A stretch of DNA of 9,513 bases from Succinatimonas sp. CAG:777 (GTDB taxonomy: Bacteria > Pseudomonadota > Gammaproteobacteria > Enterobacterales > Succinivibrionaceae): NCBI GenBank assembly GCA_000431835.1, contig HF987951.1:79412-88924 (forward strand), written 5' to 3'. The position numbers and the translations under genes are program-made. Shown piece by piece: positions 1 to 6,360 of this stretch; the first letter of the stretch is position 1; the number at the start of each line of letters is the position of its first letter. Under the pieces are notes generated by a model. The model did no database searches and was not told the origin of the DNA. It saw only the letters and a program-made list of their open reading frames with translations.

Positions 1-249
1 CTCGCCTCTGTTGATAGCGACTACAGTACCAGCTGCTGGTGCTGTAAAACGTGTTCCAGGATTTTTCTTATCTTCAAAGAGAACCTGACCTTTCTTGACT
101 TTCTGACCAGCTTCAACAGACATTGATGGACGCAGACCAACGTAGTCAGAGCCGATTAAGGCTACATGCTTAACGCTAGGGCTGTCGCTCACCGCCTGCT
201 CAGGCTTGCCGCCAATAGGCAGATCCAATCCTTTTTTGATGTTAATCAT
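1..249 (-). CDS. nqrA: Na+-translocating NADH:quinone reductase subunit A, N-terminal part (runs off window)
   Basis: This is the first 83 codons of subunit A of the Na+-NQR complex, the inner-membrane respiratory enzyme that passes electrons from NADH to ubiquinone and pumps sodium. The translation opens MINIKKGLDLPIGG and contains YVGLRPSM, LFEDKKNPG and FTAPAAGTVVAINRG. These match the biotinyl/lipoyl-like N-terminal region of Vibrio and Haemophilus NqrA as I remember them, where the start is MITIKKGLDLPIAG. The ATG is at 249-247, with a modest GGAA-type ribosome site about 8 bases upstream. The remaining roughly 360 residues lie beyond base 1. In known genomes nqrA heads the nqrABCDEF operon, so the long upstream gap probably carries that operon's promoter. 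Base composition is less AT-rich than the adjacent acetyltransferase gene. Confidence 0.95.
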   Translation of the reverse strand, partial: MINIKKGLDLPIGGKPEQAVSDSPSVKHVALIGSDYVGLRPSMSVEAGQKVKKGQVLFEDKKNPGTRFTAPAAGTVVAINRGE

Positions 250-261
250 AGACGGTTCCAA

Positions 262-287
262 TAAAAAAATTAAGGAGCTAATCTCCT
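262..287 (-). terminator. Possible weak attenuator-like hairpin in the nqrA leader
   Basis: Read on the minus strand, AGGAG (287-283) and CTCCT (277-273) form a perfect 5-bp stem around a 5-base loop, followed by TAA and a run of seven T (270-264 or so). This is the shape of a small rho-independent terminator placed just before the nqrA ribosome-binding region. The stem is short, so it would terminate only weakly. AGGAG also resembles a Shine-Dalgarno sequence that the hairpin would mask, although it sits about 34 bases from the start codon. It could be chance. Confidence 0.3.
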
Positions 288-313
288 ATAACCTACCTGA
301 CAAATGCCATAGC

Positions 314-348
314 AATTTGACTTCTTTTTTTCAAAAAAAGTCACAATT
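314..348. repeat. Imperfect inverted repeat in the nqrA upstream region
   Basis: AATTTGACTT near 314-323 is answered by AAGTCACAATT at 338-348. The centre is a T-run followed by an A-run, giving an almost continuous hairpin with one bulged C and one unpaired base. It lies about 65-100 bases upstream of the nqrA start and would be within the transcribed leader if the promoter at 374-402 is used. It may be a regulatory hairpin or simply a T-run/A-run pair in AT-rich DNA. Confidence 0.4.
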
Positions 349-373
349 ACTAAACAAACAGGTGTACGCATGA

Positions 374-402
374 ATTTTATCATTAAAAGGGGCTAATTGA
401 AA
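374..402 (-). promoter_or_regulatory. Candidate sigma-70 promoter for nqrA
   Basis: On the minus strand a weak -35-like TTTCAA (402-397) and a good -10-like TAAAAT (379-374) are separated by 17 bases. Transcription would begin near 367 and give a leader of about 118 bases containing the two hairpins described at 314-348 and 273-287. In such AT-rich DNA a match of this quality can occur by chance, so this is only the best-looking candidate found by eye. Confidence 0.28.
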
Positions 403-471
403 TTTTTGCACACAATAAAATTTAACAAAATCTAAAATGTTAGATAAAAATCTTAAATTGAAAATCAGTTG

Positions 472-487
472 TGTAAATACGTTTACA
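472..487. promoter_or_regulatory. 16-bp palindromic operator candidate upstream of nqrA
   Basis: TGTAAA-TACG-TTTACA is a perfect inverted repeat with 6-base arms and a 4-base centre. Its half-sites look like those bound by TyrR (TGTAAA-N6-TTTACA) or LacI/GntR-type repressors, but the spacing fits neither consensus exactly. It lies about 220 bases upstream of the nqrA start and 70 bases upstream of the candidate -35. The regulator is unknown. Confidence 0.4.
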
Positions 488-775
488 AAAGTTTCACCTG
501 TATTCTGAAATGTTAAGAATTGACGAAAATTGTAATGTTTGTAAGAAAGGATTTTTGAGTAATAAGACCGTTATAAATTTTCATTTTTTGTCATTTTCAA
601 TATATAACTGAAAAAGAATATACATTTCTAATTTAAACAGACATATGCAAGATATACGAAATTCTTAAGGAATTTGAATTTTGGAGTGCCACATTGGAGA
701 GAATATAAATATCAGAGGAAACATGCTATCTTTTAGGCTGACTTTATTAACCCCCTTTTCAAGCATATATACATC

Positions 776-1423
776 TTATTTTGGTTCAGATAGATCAAGT
801 AAATCAAAATACATCAATCGTGTTGTTGGTCTCTTGATGTTTTGTGATGAACTGAATCGCAACTTCAGCTTGTCAATACAAGTCAACTGAACATTTTCGT
901 AAGATAACTCTTGGATATCGCTACTAAACAAAAATTCAAAATTATTAGGTCTGTTTTTATAGAAATTTAAGACTTTTTCGCAATTGATAGCATCAACTAT
1001 AACAAATCTACATCCTGTTTTATTTTCTTTATCACTGAACCAATATTTTATAAACTCAAGGATTTCACTGCCGTAACCTTTGCCTTGATACTTTGTATTG
1101 ACTCCTAATCTTCCAATTAGAACCCCAGGATATCGCTTTAGGTGTTTACTGGTCCTTCTAATCATTTTCTTTCTTCTATTGTTAGGAAGATCATCAATTC
1201 TTAAGCTGTCATTTGCAACAGTAAATGCCGCAACAATCTCTGATTCATTATTTTTCAATACAAAACAATAAGTTTTTCCCATGAGCGCTGATCTGTATGT
1301 TTCAGCGTCTTTCAGAAAAAACTCATCTAGGTCAGGATCCCCACAAGAAAAACCAGAGCTTTCCTTCACAAGCGATGTAGAGAATTCTTTTAAAATACAA
1401 TTAGAAGAAATAAAGTCGCTCAT
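776..1423 (-). CDS. GNAT-family N-acetyltransferase, probable toxin of a toxin-antitoxin pair
   Basis: This is a 215-residue GNAT acetyltransferase. The acetyl-CoA-binding loop is clear at residues 105-118, RLGVNTKYQGKGYG, which contains the Q-x-x-G-x-G pattern. Near the N terminus F-x-CG (25-28) and LDEFF (32-36) resemble the opening of TacT/AtaT-type toxins, which block translation by acetylating aminoacyl-tRNA. Tyr155 in NFYK sits where those toxins carry their catalytic tyrosine. It is longer than TacT-like proteins (about 160-175 residues). The extra C-terminal part ends in TRLMYFDLLDL, which I associate with gut Bacteroidetes GNATs. The ATG lies 3 bases after the stop of the 61-residue partner, with no strong ribosome site of its own, so translation is probably coupled. 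The gene is visibly more AT-rich than its neighbours, consistent with acquisition. The fold is well supported; a toxin role and its substrate are inferred from family and context. Confidence 0.8.
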   Translation of the reverse strand: MSDFISSNCILKEFSTSLVKESSGFSCGDPDLDEFFLKDAETYRSALMGKTYCFVLKNNESEIVAAFTVANDSLRIDDLPNNRRKKMIRRTSKHLKRYPGVLIGRLGVNTKYQGKGYGSEILEFIKYWFSDKENKTGCRFVIVDAINCEKVLNFYKNRPNNFEFLFSSDIQELSYENVQLTCIDKLKLRFSSSQNIKRPTTRLMYFDLLDLSEPK

Positions 1424-1426
1424 CTT

Positions 1427-1612
1427 TTAATATAATGTTGAGTTTTTTAATATTTTTTTCATAGAAATATAACCAGGATCTTTAGTTATATCTCTTAATG
1501 TGCCGGCTTCTTTTCTTTCTTTATAACGACGCTCAGCGGCATCTGCTCTTTTTAAGAAGATAGATGCTGCTTCACCTGTTAAAGTAGGAATTGCTTTAAT
1601 TGGTCTTGCCAT
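1427..1612 (-). CDS. Small protein upstream of the GNAT, probable antitoxin
   Basis: This gene encodes a basic 61-residue protein beginning MARPIKAIPTLTGEAA. An AAGAGGA ribosome site (1626-1620) stands 7 bases before the ATG, so the start is secure. The N-terminal P-x-L-x-G-x-x-A-x-x-F pattern followed by a charged helix (about 18-35), and the C-terminal KDPGYISMKKILKNS, resemble short proteins I recall next to GNAT genes in gut bacteria. It is not an obvious DUF1778 ribbon-helix-helix antitoxin, the usual partner of TacT/AtaT. Its size, position directly upstream of the GNAT, 3-base gap and palindrome-bearing upstream region fit an autoregulating antitoxin. No motif proves DNA binding, so this role rests on context. 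It could instead be an accessory or immunity-like protein. Confidence 0.7.
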   Translation of the reverse strand: MARPIKAIPTLTGEAASIFLKRADAAERRYKERKEAGTLRDITKDPGYISMKKILKNSTLY

Positions 1613-1650
1613 TTTTCAGTCCTCTTAAATAATCACTCTTACAATTATGG

Positions 1651-1702
1651 ATTATAAATATCAAAATTCACGTATTATACACGTATAATAGTAAAAGTTT
1701 GC
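1651..1702 (-). promoter_or_regulatory. Promoter and operator region of the toxin-antitoxin-like module
   Basis: On the minus strand there are two perfect TATAAT -10 hexamers, at 1679-1674 and 1656-1651. Neither has a good -35 at the usual distance; the best for the first is GCAAAC near 1702-1697. A perfect inverted repeat, TATTATAC-AC-GTATAATA (1673-1690), covers the upstream -10. If the downstream -10 is used, the repeat covers its -35 region instead. Either placement would let a bound dimer block transcription, the layout expected for toxin-antitoxin autorepression. A poor -35 could mean an activated or weak promoter. Confidence 0.5.
1673..1690. repeat. Perfect 8-bp-arm inverted repeat, likely operator
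   Basis: TATTATAC and GTATAATA are exact reverse complements separated by AC. The repeat lies 61-78 bases upstream of the small antitoxin-like gene and overlaps a -10 hexamer. Eight-base arms with a 2-base centre are typical of a dimeric repressor site. The AT-rich composition raises the chance of coincidence, but the position supports function. Confidence 0.5.
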
Positions 1703-1740
1703 ACAAATGCGACATATATGCATAAAATTTGACTTTCACG

Positions 1741-3009
1741 TCAGATTGGACAGTTTTCTTGTGCCTTAAAAGGAGCTACTTTTAATAAAAGCAACATGCC
1801 TGGGATTGCTAAAACGGTACAAAAGATAAAGAAGTTCTCCCAGCCCATGAACTCTACTATATAACCTGTGGTTGCATTGCAGAAGGTACGAGGCACAGCG
1901 CTTAGTGAAGTTAATAGCGCAAATTGAGTTGCAGCATAGGTCTTGTTAGTTTGAGCAGATAAGAAAGCAACAAAAGCAGAGGTACCTAAACCTGCACCTA
2001 AACACTCAGCAATAATTACAAATGCTAATAAGAAAACAGAAGGTGCTGTATCAGAGCCCATACCTTCGTGGGCTAGAATTACAAAACCTAAGATTGTAAT
2101 TAACTGACCAAAGCCAAAGTACCACAGAGCTTTGTTAATACCAGTCTTTAGCATAATGACACCACCTAGGATGCCACCTATGAGCATTGACCACAGTCCC
2201 GCGTTTTTAGCTACCAGACCTATGGTTAAAAGATCATAGTGCAGATCGATATAAAAAGGTGTAGCTAAAGCTGTAGCCATTGAATCACCTAATTTGTAGC
2301 AGAACACAAACAGGATGATTAAAAACATAGACTTTAGACCGCGTCTATCCTTGAATTCACGAAAAGGTTCAATTATCGCCTGACGCAAATTTCTAGGAGC
2401 ATTGATGGTCTCAGGCTCTTTTATAAAAAATGTCACTACAAGAGCTGGCAACATAAATGCTGCGGTTATAAAAAAGACATCAGACCAAGATAAGAACTGA
2501 GCAATCACTAAAGAGAGACCGCCAGGCACTAAGCTTGAAGCTCTTGAAGCTGTAATAAATAAAGATGTTCCAAGACCTAACTCTCTGTCAGTTAAGATTT
2601 CTCGTCTGTAGGCATCAATTACAATATCCTGTGTAGCTGATGCAAATGACAAAATTACAGAGACTACAGCAATTACAGACAGACTGGTTTTAGGAGAGAA
2701 CTGACCTAATAAAAATATTGAAAAGAAGACTGCAATCTGAGAGATTAACATCCAACTACGACGTCTTCCTAAATGAAAAAGATTGTACCTGTCAACAAGT
2801 GGAGACCACACAAATTTCCAGGTATAAGGGATCATAATTAGAGAGAACAAACCAATTTCTTTTAGGTTTACTCCCTCTTTTCTTAGATATGCTCCTAGTA
2901 AGGTTAAAACTACAAAAAGAGGCATTCCTGAAGCAAAACCTAAAGACAGGCATAAAGCCATCTTTTTAGAAAAGATCTCTTTTAAAAGTTGATTCTTGCT
3001 AAAAGACAT
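1741..3009 (-). CDS. ampG: AmpG-family muropeptide permease (MFS)
   Basis: This is a 422-residue inner-membrane transporter of the major facilitator superfamily. AmpG imports GlcNAc-anhydroMurNAc peptides released from murein during growth, feeding cell-wall recycling and, where AmpR/AmpC exist, beta-lactamase induction. Family marks include LGFASGMP (23-30), KFVWSPLVDRY (65-75), the GRRRSW loop (81-86), SATQDIVIDAYR (124-135), a central YKLGD and the late TQFALLTSLSAVPR; all align by eye with E. coli AmpG. The hydrophobic pattern suggests 12 membrane helices. It is shorter than the 491-residue E. coli protein, as many AmpG homologues are. The ATG lies 8 bases after the yajQ stop with only a weak ribosome site, suggesting co-transcription and coupling. 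No clear terminator follows the gene. The substrate is inferred from family. Confidence 0.9.
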   Translation of the reverse strand: MSFSKNQLLKEIFSKKMALCLSLGFASGMPLFVVLTLLGAYLRKEGVNLKEIGLFSLIMIPYTWKFVWSPLVDRYNLFHLGRRRSWMLISQIAVFFSIFLLGQFSPKTSLSVIAVVSVILSFASATQDIVIDAYRREILTDRELGLGTSLFITASRASSLVPGGLSLVIAQFLSWSDVFFITAAFMLPALVVTFFIKEPETINAPRNLRQAIIEPFREFKDRRGLKSMFLIILFVFCYKLGDSMATALATPFYIDLHYDLLTIGLVAKNAGLWSMLIGGILGGVIMLKTGINKALWYFGFGQLITILGFVILAHEGMGSDTAPSVFLLAFVIIAECLGAGLGTSAFVAFLSAQTNKTYAATQFALLTSLSAVPRTFCNATTGYIVEFMGWENFFIFCTVLAIPGMLLLLKVAPFKAQENCPI

Positions 3010-3017
3010 ACTGTTAG

Positions 3018-3506
3018 TTAGTCTCTGAAATTCTCGTACTGTAGAGGCTGTTCGATTTTAGAACCTCTAACTAGAGCGATAGTAGCCTGCAGATCATCTC
3101 TCTTTTTGCCAGTTACTCTGATGATGTCATCATTGATCTTTGCATCAACTTTTAACTTGGCATCTTTGATCTGCTTGATGATCTTTTTAGCAAGTTCTTT
3201 ATCAATTCCTTCTTTAAAAGACACAACCTGAATTGATTTCTTGCCTGAACGTGTGATCTCTTTAAACTCGGCTGCAGTAGCTTCGATGTTACGCTTAATT
3301 AACTTCTGTCTTAAGATGTCATCCATCTGCTGAATCTGGAATTCCTCATCAGCTTCAAGCTTTACTTCGTTTTTGGTCTTATCGAAGTTGTAAGAAGCCT
3401 CAACGCCTCTGAAGTCATAGCGTGTCTGAAGTTCACGGTTAGCATTATCAACTGCGTTTTGAACTTCATCTTTTTTTAATTTAGAAACAATGTCAAATGA
3501 TGGCAT
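3018..3506 (-). CDS. yajQ: YajQ family cyclic di-GMP/nucleotide-binding protein
   Basis: This gene encodes a 162-residue cytoplasmic protein of the YajQ (DUF520) family, essentially the same length as the 163-residue E. coli protein. It begins MPSFDIVSKLKKDEVQNAVD and contains YDFRGVEASY near 30-39, KLIKRNIE near 68-75 and a C-terminal IRVTGKKRDDLQ segment, all typical of the two-ferredoxin-fold structure. A Xanthomonas member binds cyclic di-GMP and works with a transcription factor; other members were reported to bind nucleotides or RNA. An AAAGGAT ribosome site (3517-3511) supports the start. It lies 67 bases after dxs, in a spacer full of ACTATTC repeats, and is followed closely by ampG. 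The family call is firm, the ligand here unknown. Confidence 0.95.
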   Translation of the reverse strand: MPSFDIVSKLKKDEVQNAVDNANRELQTRYDFRGVEASYNFDKTKNEVKLEADEEFQIQQMDDILRQKLIKRNIEATAAEFKEITRSGKKSIQVVSFKEGIDKELAKKIIKQIKDAKLKVDAKINDDIIRVTGKKRDDLQATIALVRGSKIEQPLQYENFRD

Positions 3507-3526
3507 AACTATCCTTTATTCTATTT

Positions 3527-3594
3527 GAACTATTCTTAATGTACTATTATTTATGAACTATTCTCTTTGAATACTATTCGTCTTTGAGAATAGT
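3527..3594. repeat. ACTATTC repeat cluster and inverted repeat around the dxs stop
   Basis: Copies of ACTATTC occur at 3529-3535, 3557-3563 and 3573-3579, the first two in the longer context TGAACTATTCT. A perfect 9-bp inverted repeat pairs ACTATTCTC (3557-3565) with GAGAATAGT (3586-3594), leaving a 20-base loop that contains the dxs stop codon. A smaller palindrome, TATTC around a central base, is nested near 3569-3579. The array may have grown by short duplications. In RNA it could form alternative hairpins between dxs and yajQ and affect stability or partial termination. No T-run follows it. Confidence 0.5.
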
Positions 3595-5463
3595 CTGTAC
3601 TAATTTTTCAATACTCTCATTATCAAGAGTTTCGTCATGTAATAACTCATCTCTTGTGCCTTCAAGTATGAAGTGATCAGCAAAACCTTTTACAATAACT
3701 TCAGATTTTGTCTTAGAGCTGTCCAGTGTTTCATTAAACTTTTGAACAACCGCCAATATTTCCTGACCAATACCACCGTGAACTACACCTTCTTCTAAGG
3801 TAATAATAGCGTCATGGGTTGAAGCTAATTGCTTTACAAGCTCAACATCCAATGGTTTTACAAAACGCATATCAGCTAAAGTCAGGTTGTATTTTTGAGC
3901 TACAGGGTAAACTCTCTTTGCAATTGAGCCAAAAGCACAGATTGCAATCTTTTTACCTTCTAAAAGTAATCTGCCCTTACCTATTTCAATGGTGTCATCT
4001 AATGACAGACCACTTACACTTGAGTTATCACTGGTTCTTTCATATCTTACAACACAAGGCTTGTTTAACTTGTAACCTGTGTTGAGCATTAAGAACTGCT
4101 CTTTTAAGTCTGATGGGGTCATAATCACCAGATTTGGTATGCAACGCATGAAGGCTATATCAAACATACCCTGATGAGTAGGACCGTCAGGACCTACAAT
4201 ACCACCTCTATCTACAGTCACTAATATTGGCAGATCTTGAACTGCCATATCATGGATTAGACCATCATAGGCTCTTTGCAAGAAGGTTGAGTAGATAGAA
4301 ACTACAGGATGCAAACCACCTGCAGCTAGACCTGAAGCAAAGACAAAAGCATGCTGTTCTGCAATACCTACATCATAGAATTGCTCTGGATACTGCTCTG
4401 AGAACTTTTGCATACCTGAACCTAATGGCATAGCTGGAGTTATACCAATAAGTTTCTTGTCATTTTTAGCTCTTGCGCATAACCAAGAGCCAAAGCCTTC
4501 AGAAAATGAGATTTGACCATGTTTGTCCTTGTCAGTGATACCTAATTCAGGATCAAAGGATGGAACTCCATGGTACTTTGTTGGATCTTTTTCAGCAGGT
4601 TCATAACCTTTACCTTTTTTGGTTACAACATGAACTAACTGCAATCCACCAATCTTTCTTACATTCTGCAGGATTGAAACTAAACCTGCAATATCATGAC
4701 CATCAACAGGTCCAATGTAATTAAAGCCTAACTCCTCAAAGAATGTACCAGGCATGATCATGCCTTTTACGTGTTCCTGAGCTTTTTCTGCTAATTGTTT
4801 AATTGCAGGCAGACTTTGTAATACTTTCTTACCACCTTCTACGAATTTTACATAATAAGGGTTTGCAAGAATTGAAGCTAAGTACTGAGCGACTGAGCCA
4901 ACATTTTTAGAGATACTCATCTCGTTATCATTTAAGATAACGATTAAATCAAGATCTTTAGTAGACCCTGCGCAGTTTAAAGCTTCATAGGCAGCACCAC
5001 CTGAGAGTGCACCATCACCAATGACAGCAACTACTTTATTGTGAGTATTCAGTTCTTTTTGAGCAACTGCTAAACCTAAGGCTGAACCTATAGAGGTTGA
5101 GGCATGACCAGTGCTTATAAGATCATACTCTGTCTCCCCTCTCCAGATAAAAGCATGCAGACCACCTTTCTGTCTGATGGTTCTTAACTCATCTTTGTGT
5201 CCGGTTAAGATCTTATGAGGATATGACTGATGACCCACGTCCCAAACGATTTTGTCGTCAGGGGTGTTAAATACATAATGAAGCGCAGTTGTAAGTTCAA
5301 CAACAGCAAGTCCTGATGCTAAATGACCTGCTGTCTTACTTACTGAATCCACAAGATAAGAACGTACCTCCTGGCAAACATTTGGCAACTCTTCAACTGG
5401 GAGATTGCGCAAATCTTTTGGTGAGTGGATCTTATCTAATAGAGGTGTAGAAATTTCTGTCAC
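3574..5463 (-). CDS. dxs: 1-deoxy-D-xylulose-5-phosphate synthase
   Basis: This 629-residue enzyme condenses pyruvate with glyceraldehyde 3-phosphate to make 1-deoxyxylulose 5-phosphate, the first step of the MEP isoprenoid pathway and also a precursor for thiamine and pyridoxal. E. coli Dxs is 620 residues. Visible marks are His47 in AGHLASG, DVGHQSYPHKILTG (75-88), the thiamine-diphosphate motif from GDG (149-151) to NDN (178-180), EELGFNYIGPVDGHD (243-257), and the catalytic glutamate Glu369 in GIAEQHA; the transketolase-like C-terminal domain follows. The start is GTG (5463-5461), 4 bases after the ispA stop. There is only a distant AGAGA ribosome site, so translation probably depends on ispA. 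No nearby in-frame ATG fits the conserved N terminus better. The linkage with ispA and xseB matches E. coli. Confidence 0.97.
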   Translation of the reverse strand: MTEISTPLLDKIHSPKDLRNLPVEELPNVCQEVRSYLVDSVSKTAGHLASGLAVVELTTALHYVFNTPDDKIVWDVGHQSYPHKILTGHKDELRTIRQKGGLHAFIWRGETEYDLISTGHASTSIGSALGLAVAQKELNTHNKVVAVIGDGALSGGAAYEALNCAGSTKDLDLIVILNDNEMSISKNVGSVAQYLASILANPYYVKFVEGGKKVLQSLPAIKQLAEKAQEHVKGMIMPGTFFEELGFNYIGPVDGHDIAGLVSILQNVRKIGGLQLVHVVTKKGKGYEPAEKDPTKYHGVPSFDPELGITDKDKHGQISFSEGFGSWLCARAKNDKKLIGITPAMPLGSGMQKFSEQYPEQFYDVGIAEQHAFVFASGLAAGGLHPVVSIYSTFLQRAYDGLIHDMAVQDLPILVTVDRGGIVGPDGPTHQGMFDIAFMRCIPNLVIMTPSDLKEQFLMLNTGYKLNKPCVVRYERTSDNSSVSGLSLDDTIEIGKGRLLLEGKKIAICAFGSIAKRVYPVAQKYNLTLADMRFVKPLDVELVKQLASTHDAIITLEEGVVHGGIGQEILAVVQKFNETLDSSKTKSEVIVKGFADHFILEGTRDELLHDETLDNESIEKLVQTILKDE

Positions 5464-5467
5464 GGAT

Positions 5468-6355
5468 TTAATGATCTCTATTTACTGCAAATAAGGCAAA
5501 TTGCTCTAAAAGGGAAGTATCAATAGCCAGATCTTTTAATGAAGCTATAGCTTTTTGAGCACATTCATGAGCGAACGATTTAGCCTTATCGATACCTAAT
5601 AGTGCAGGATATGTGCTCTTGTCTAATGAAATATCTGAGCCCTGAGTCTTTCCCATCACAGCAGTATCGCCAATTACATCTAAGATATCGTCCCAAACTT
5701 GGAAAGCAAGTCCAGTCCACTTTGCGTACTCATCTAGTTTCTCAATTTGAGTTTTTGTTGTATTATCAGCGCAAGCTGCTCCCATTAGAACAGCAGCTCT
5801 AATTAAAGCACCTGTTTTCTTTGAATGTAATAGACGTAGTTCATCAAAAGATAAGTGTTTACCTTCTGATGCCAAATCAATTGCCTGACCACCACACATT
5901 CCCTGATAGCCAGCTTTTGTAGCTAGTAATCTTGTTAATTTGGCTACAGCTCTGTCTGAAAGACCCGATTTTTCATCAGATAAAATTTCAAAAGCAAGTG
6001 TCTGCAAAGCATCACCTGCTAATAAAGCTACAGTCTGAGAAAACTTTACATGCACTGTATCATGACCACGACGTAATTTGTCGTTGTCCATTTCAGGCAT
6101 GTCATCATGAATTAAAGAATATGCATGCACACATTCAATTGCAGCTGCTGCATAGTCAAGTTTTTCAATACTCTGACCTAAAGCTAGGCCTGTAGCATAA
6201 ACAAGTAAAGGACGTGCTCTTTTACCACCTAAAAGCAGACCATAACGCATGGACTCTTTAAGCTCTGGAGCATCATCATCAAACTTGTTTATGTATGACT
6301 CCATGAATGAGTTAATTCTAGAAGCCACATCTTTTGCAAATTCTTTAAGATCCAA
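5468..6355 (-). CDS. ispA: Farnesyl diphosphate synthase (geranyltranstransferase)
   Basis: This 295-residue trans-prenyltransferase joins isopentenyl diphosphate to dimethylallyl and then geranyl diphosphate to give farnesyl diphosphate, the precursor of undecaprenyl phosphate, quinone side chains and heme O. It shows GGKRARP (43-49), the first aspartate-rich motif DDMPEMD (84-90), GMCGGQAIDL (152-161), KTGALIRAA (180-188) and the second motif DDILD (222-226); both magnesium-binding motifs are intact. The length matches E. coli IspA (299). The start I accept is TTG (6355-6353), with an AAAGAGA ribosome site 5 bases upstream. It restores the N-terminal MDLKEFAKDVA helix found in the family. 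The next choice is ATG at codon 18 (6304), which would shorten that helix. The gene lies 80 bases after xseB and 4 before dxs. Confidence 0.96.
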   Translation of the reverse strand: MDLKEFAKDVASRINSFMESYINKFDDDAPELKESMRYGLLLGGKRARPLLVYATGLALGQSIEKLDYAAAAIECVHAYSLIHDDMPEMDNDKLRRGHDTVHVKFSQTVALLAGDALQTLAFEILSDEKSGLSDRAVAKLTRLLATKAGYQGMCGGQAIDLASEGKHLSFDELRLLHSKKTGALIRAAVLMGAACADNTTKTQIEKLDEYAKWTGLAFQVWDDILDVIGDTAVMGKTQGSDISLDKSTYPALLGIDKAKSFAHECAQKAIASLKDLAIDTSLLEQFALFAVNRDH

Positions 6356-6360
6356 TTTAT

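Larger units (their letters stand above)
250..775. other. AT-rich gene-free gap between the GNAT gene and nqrA
   Basis: About 526 bases contain no convincing protein-coding gene on either strand: frames are short, lack ribosome sites and show no recognisable sequence. The gap should hold the 3' end of the toxin-module transcript and the promoter and leader of nqrA. I see several small inverted repeats: 273-287, 314-348, a weak ATCTAA/TTAGAT pair at 430-445, 472-487, and AAATTC/GAATTT at 659-675. I found no clear strong rho-independent terminator after the GNAT gene and no tRNA-like fold. The stretch is markedly richer in A and T than the housekeeping genes, which would fit a regulatory region or the edge of acquired DNA. 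Confidence 0.7.

Noticed and set aside
420..530. Possible ArcA-like GTTAA repeats upstream of nqrA
   Set aside because: GTTAA-type words are expected often in sequence this AT-rich, and I could not find two with convincing spacing on one strand.
540..575. A 23-codon minus-strand frame in the gap before nqrA
   Set aside because: It has no ribosome site and no recognisable content.
722..767. ATGCT/AGCAT pairing downstream of the GNAT stop as a terminator
   Set aside because: The arms are only 5 bases with a long loop and no T-run on the minus strand.
681..890. Plus-strand open frame of 69 codons overlapping the 3' end of the GNAT gene
   Set aside because: It has no recognisable sequence, it overlaps the antisense of a well-supported gene, and its composition is that of chance in AT-rich DNA.
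3819..4085. Plus-strand open frame inside dxs
   Set aside because: It is wholly antisense to a highly conserved enzyme gene and its translation is low-complexity without a family signature.
5602..6195. Two plus-strand open frames opposite ispA
   Set aside because: They are antisense shadows of ispA with no plausible protein features.
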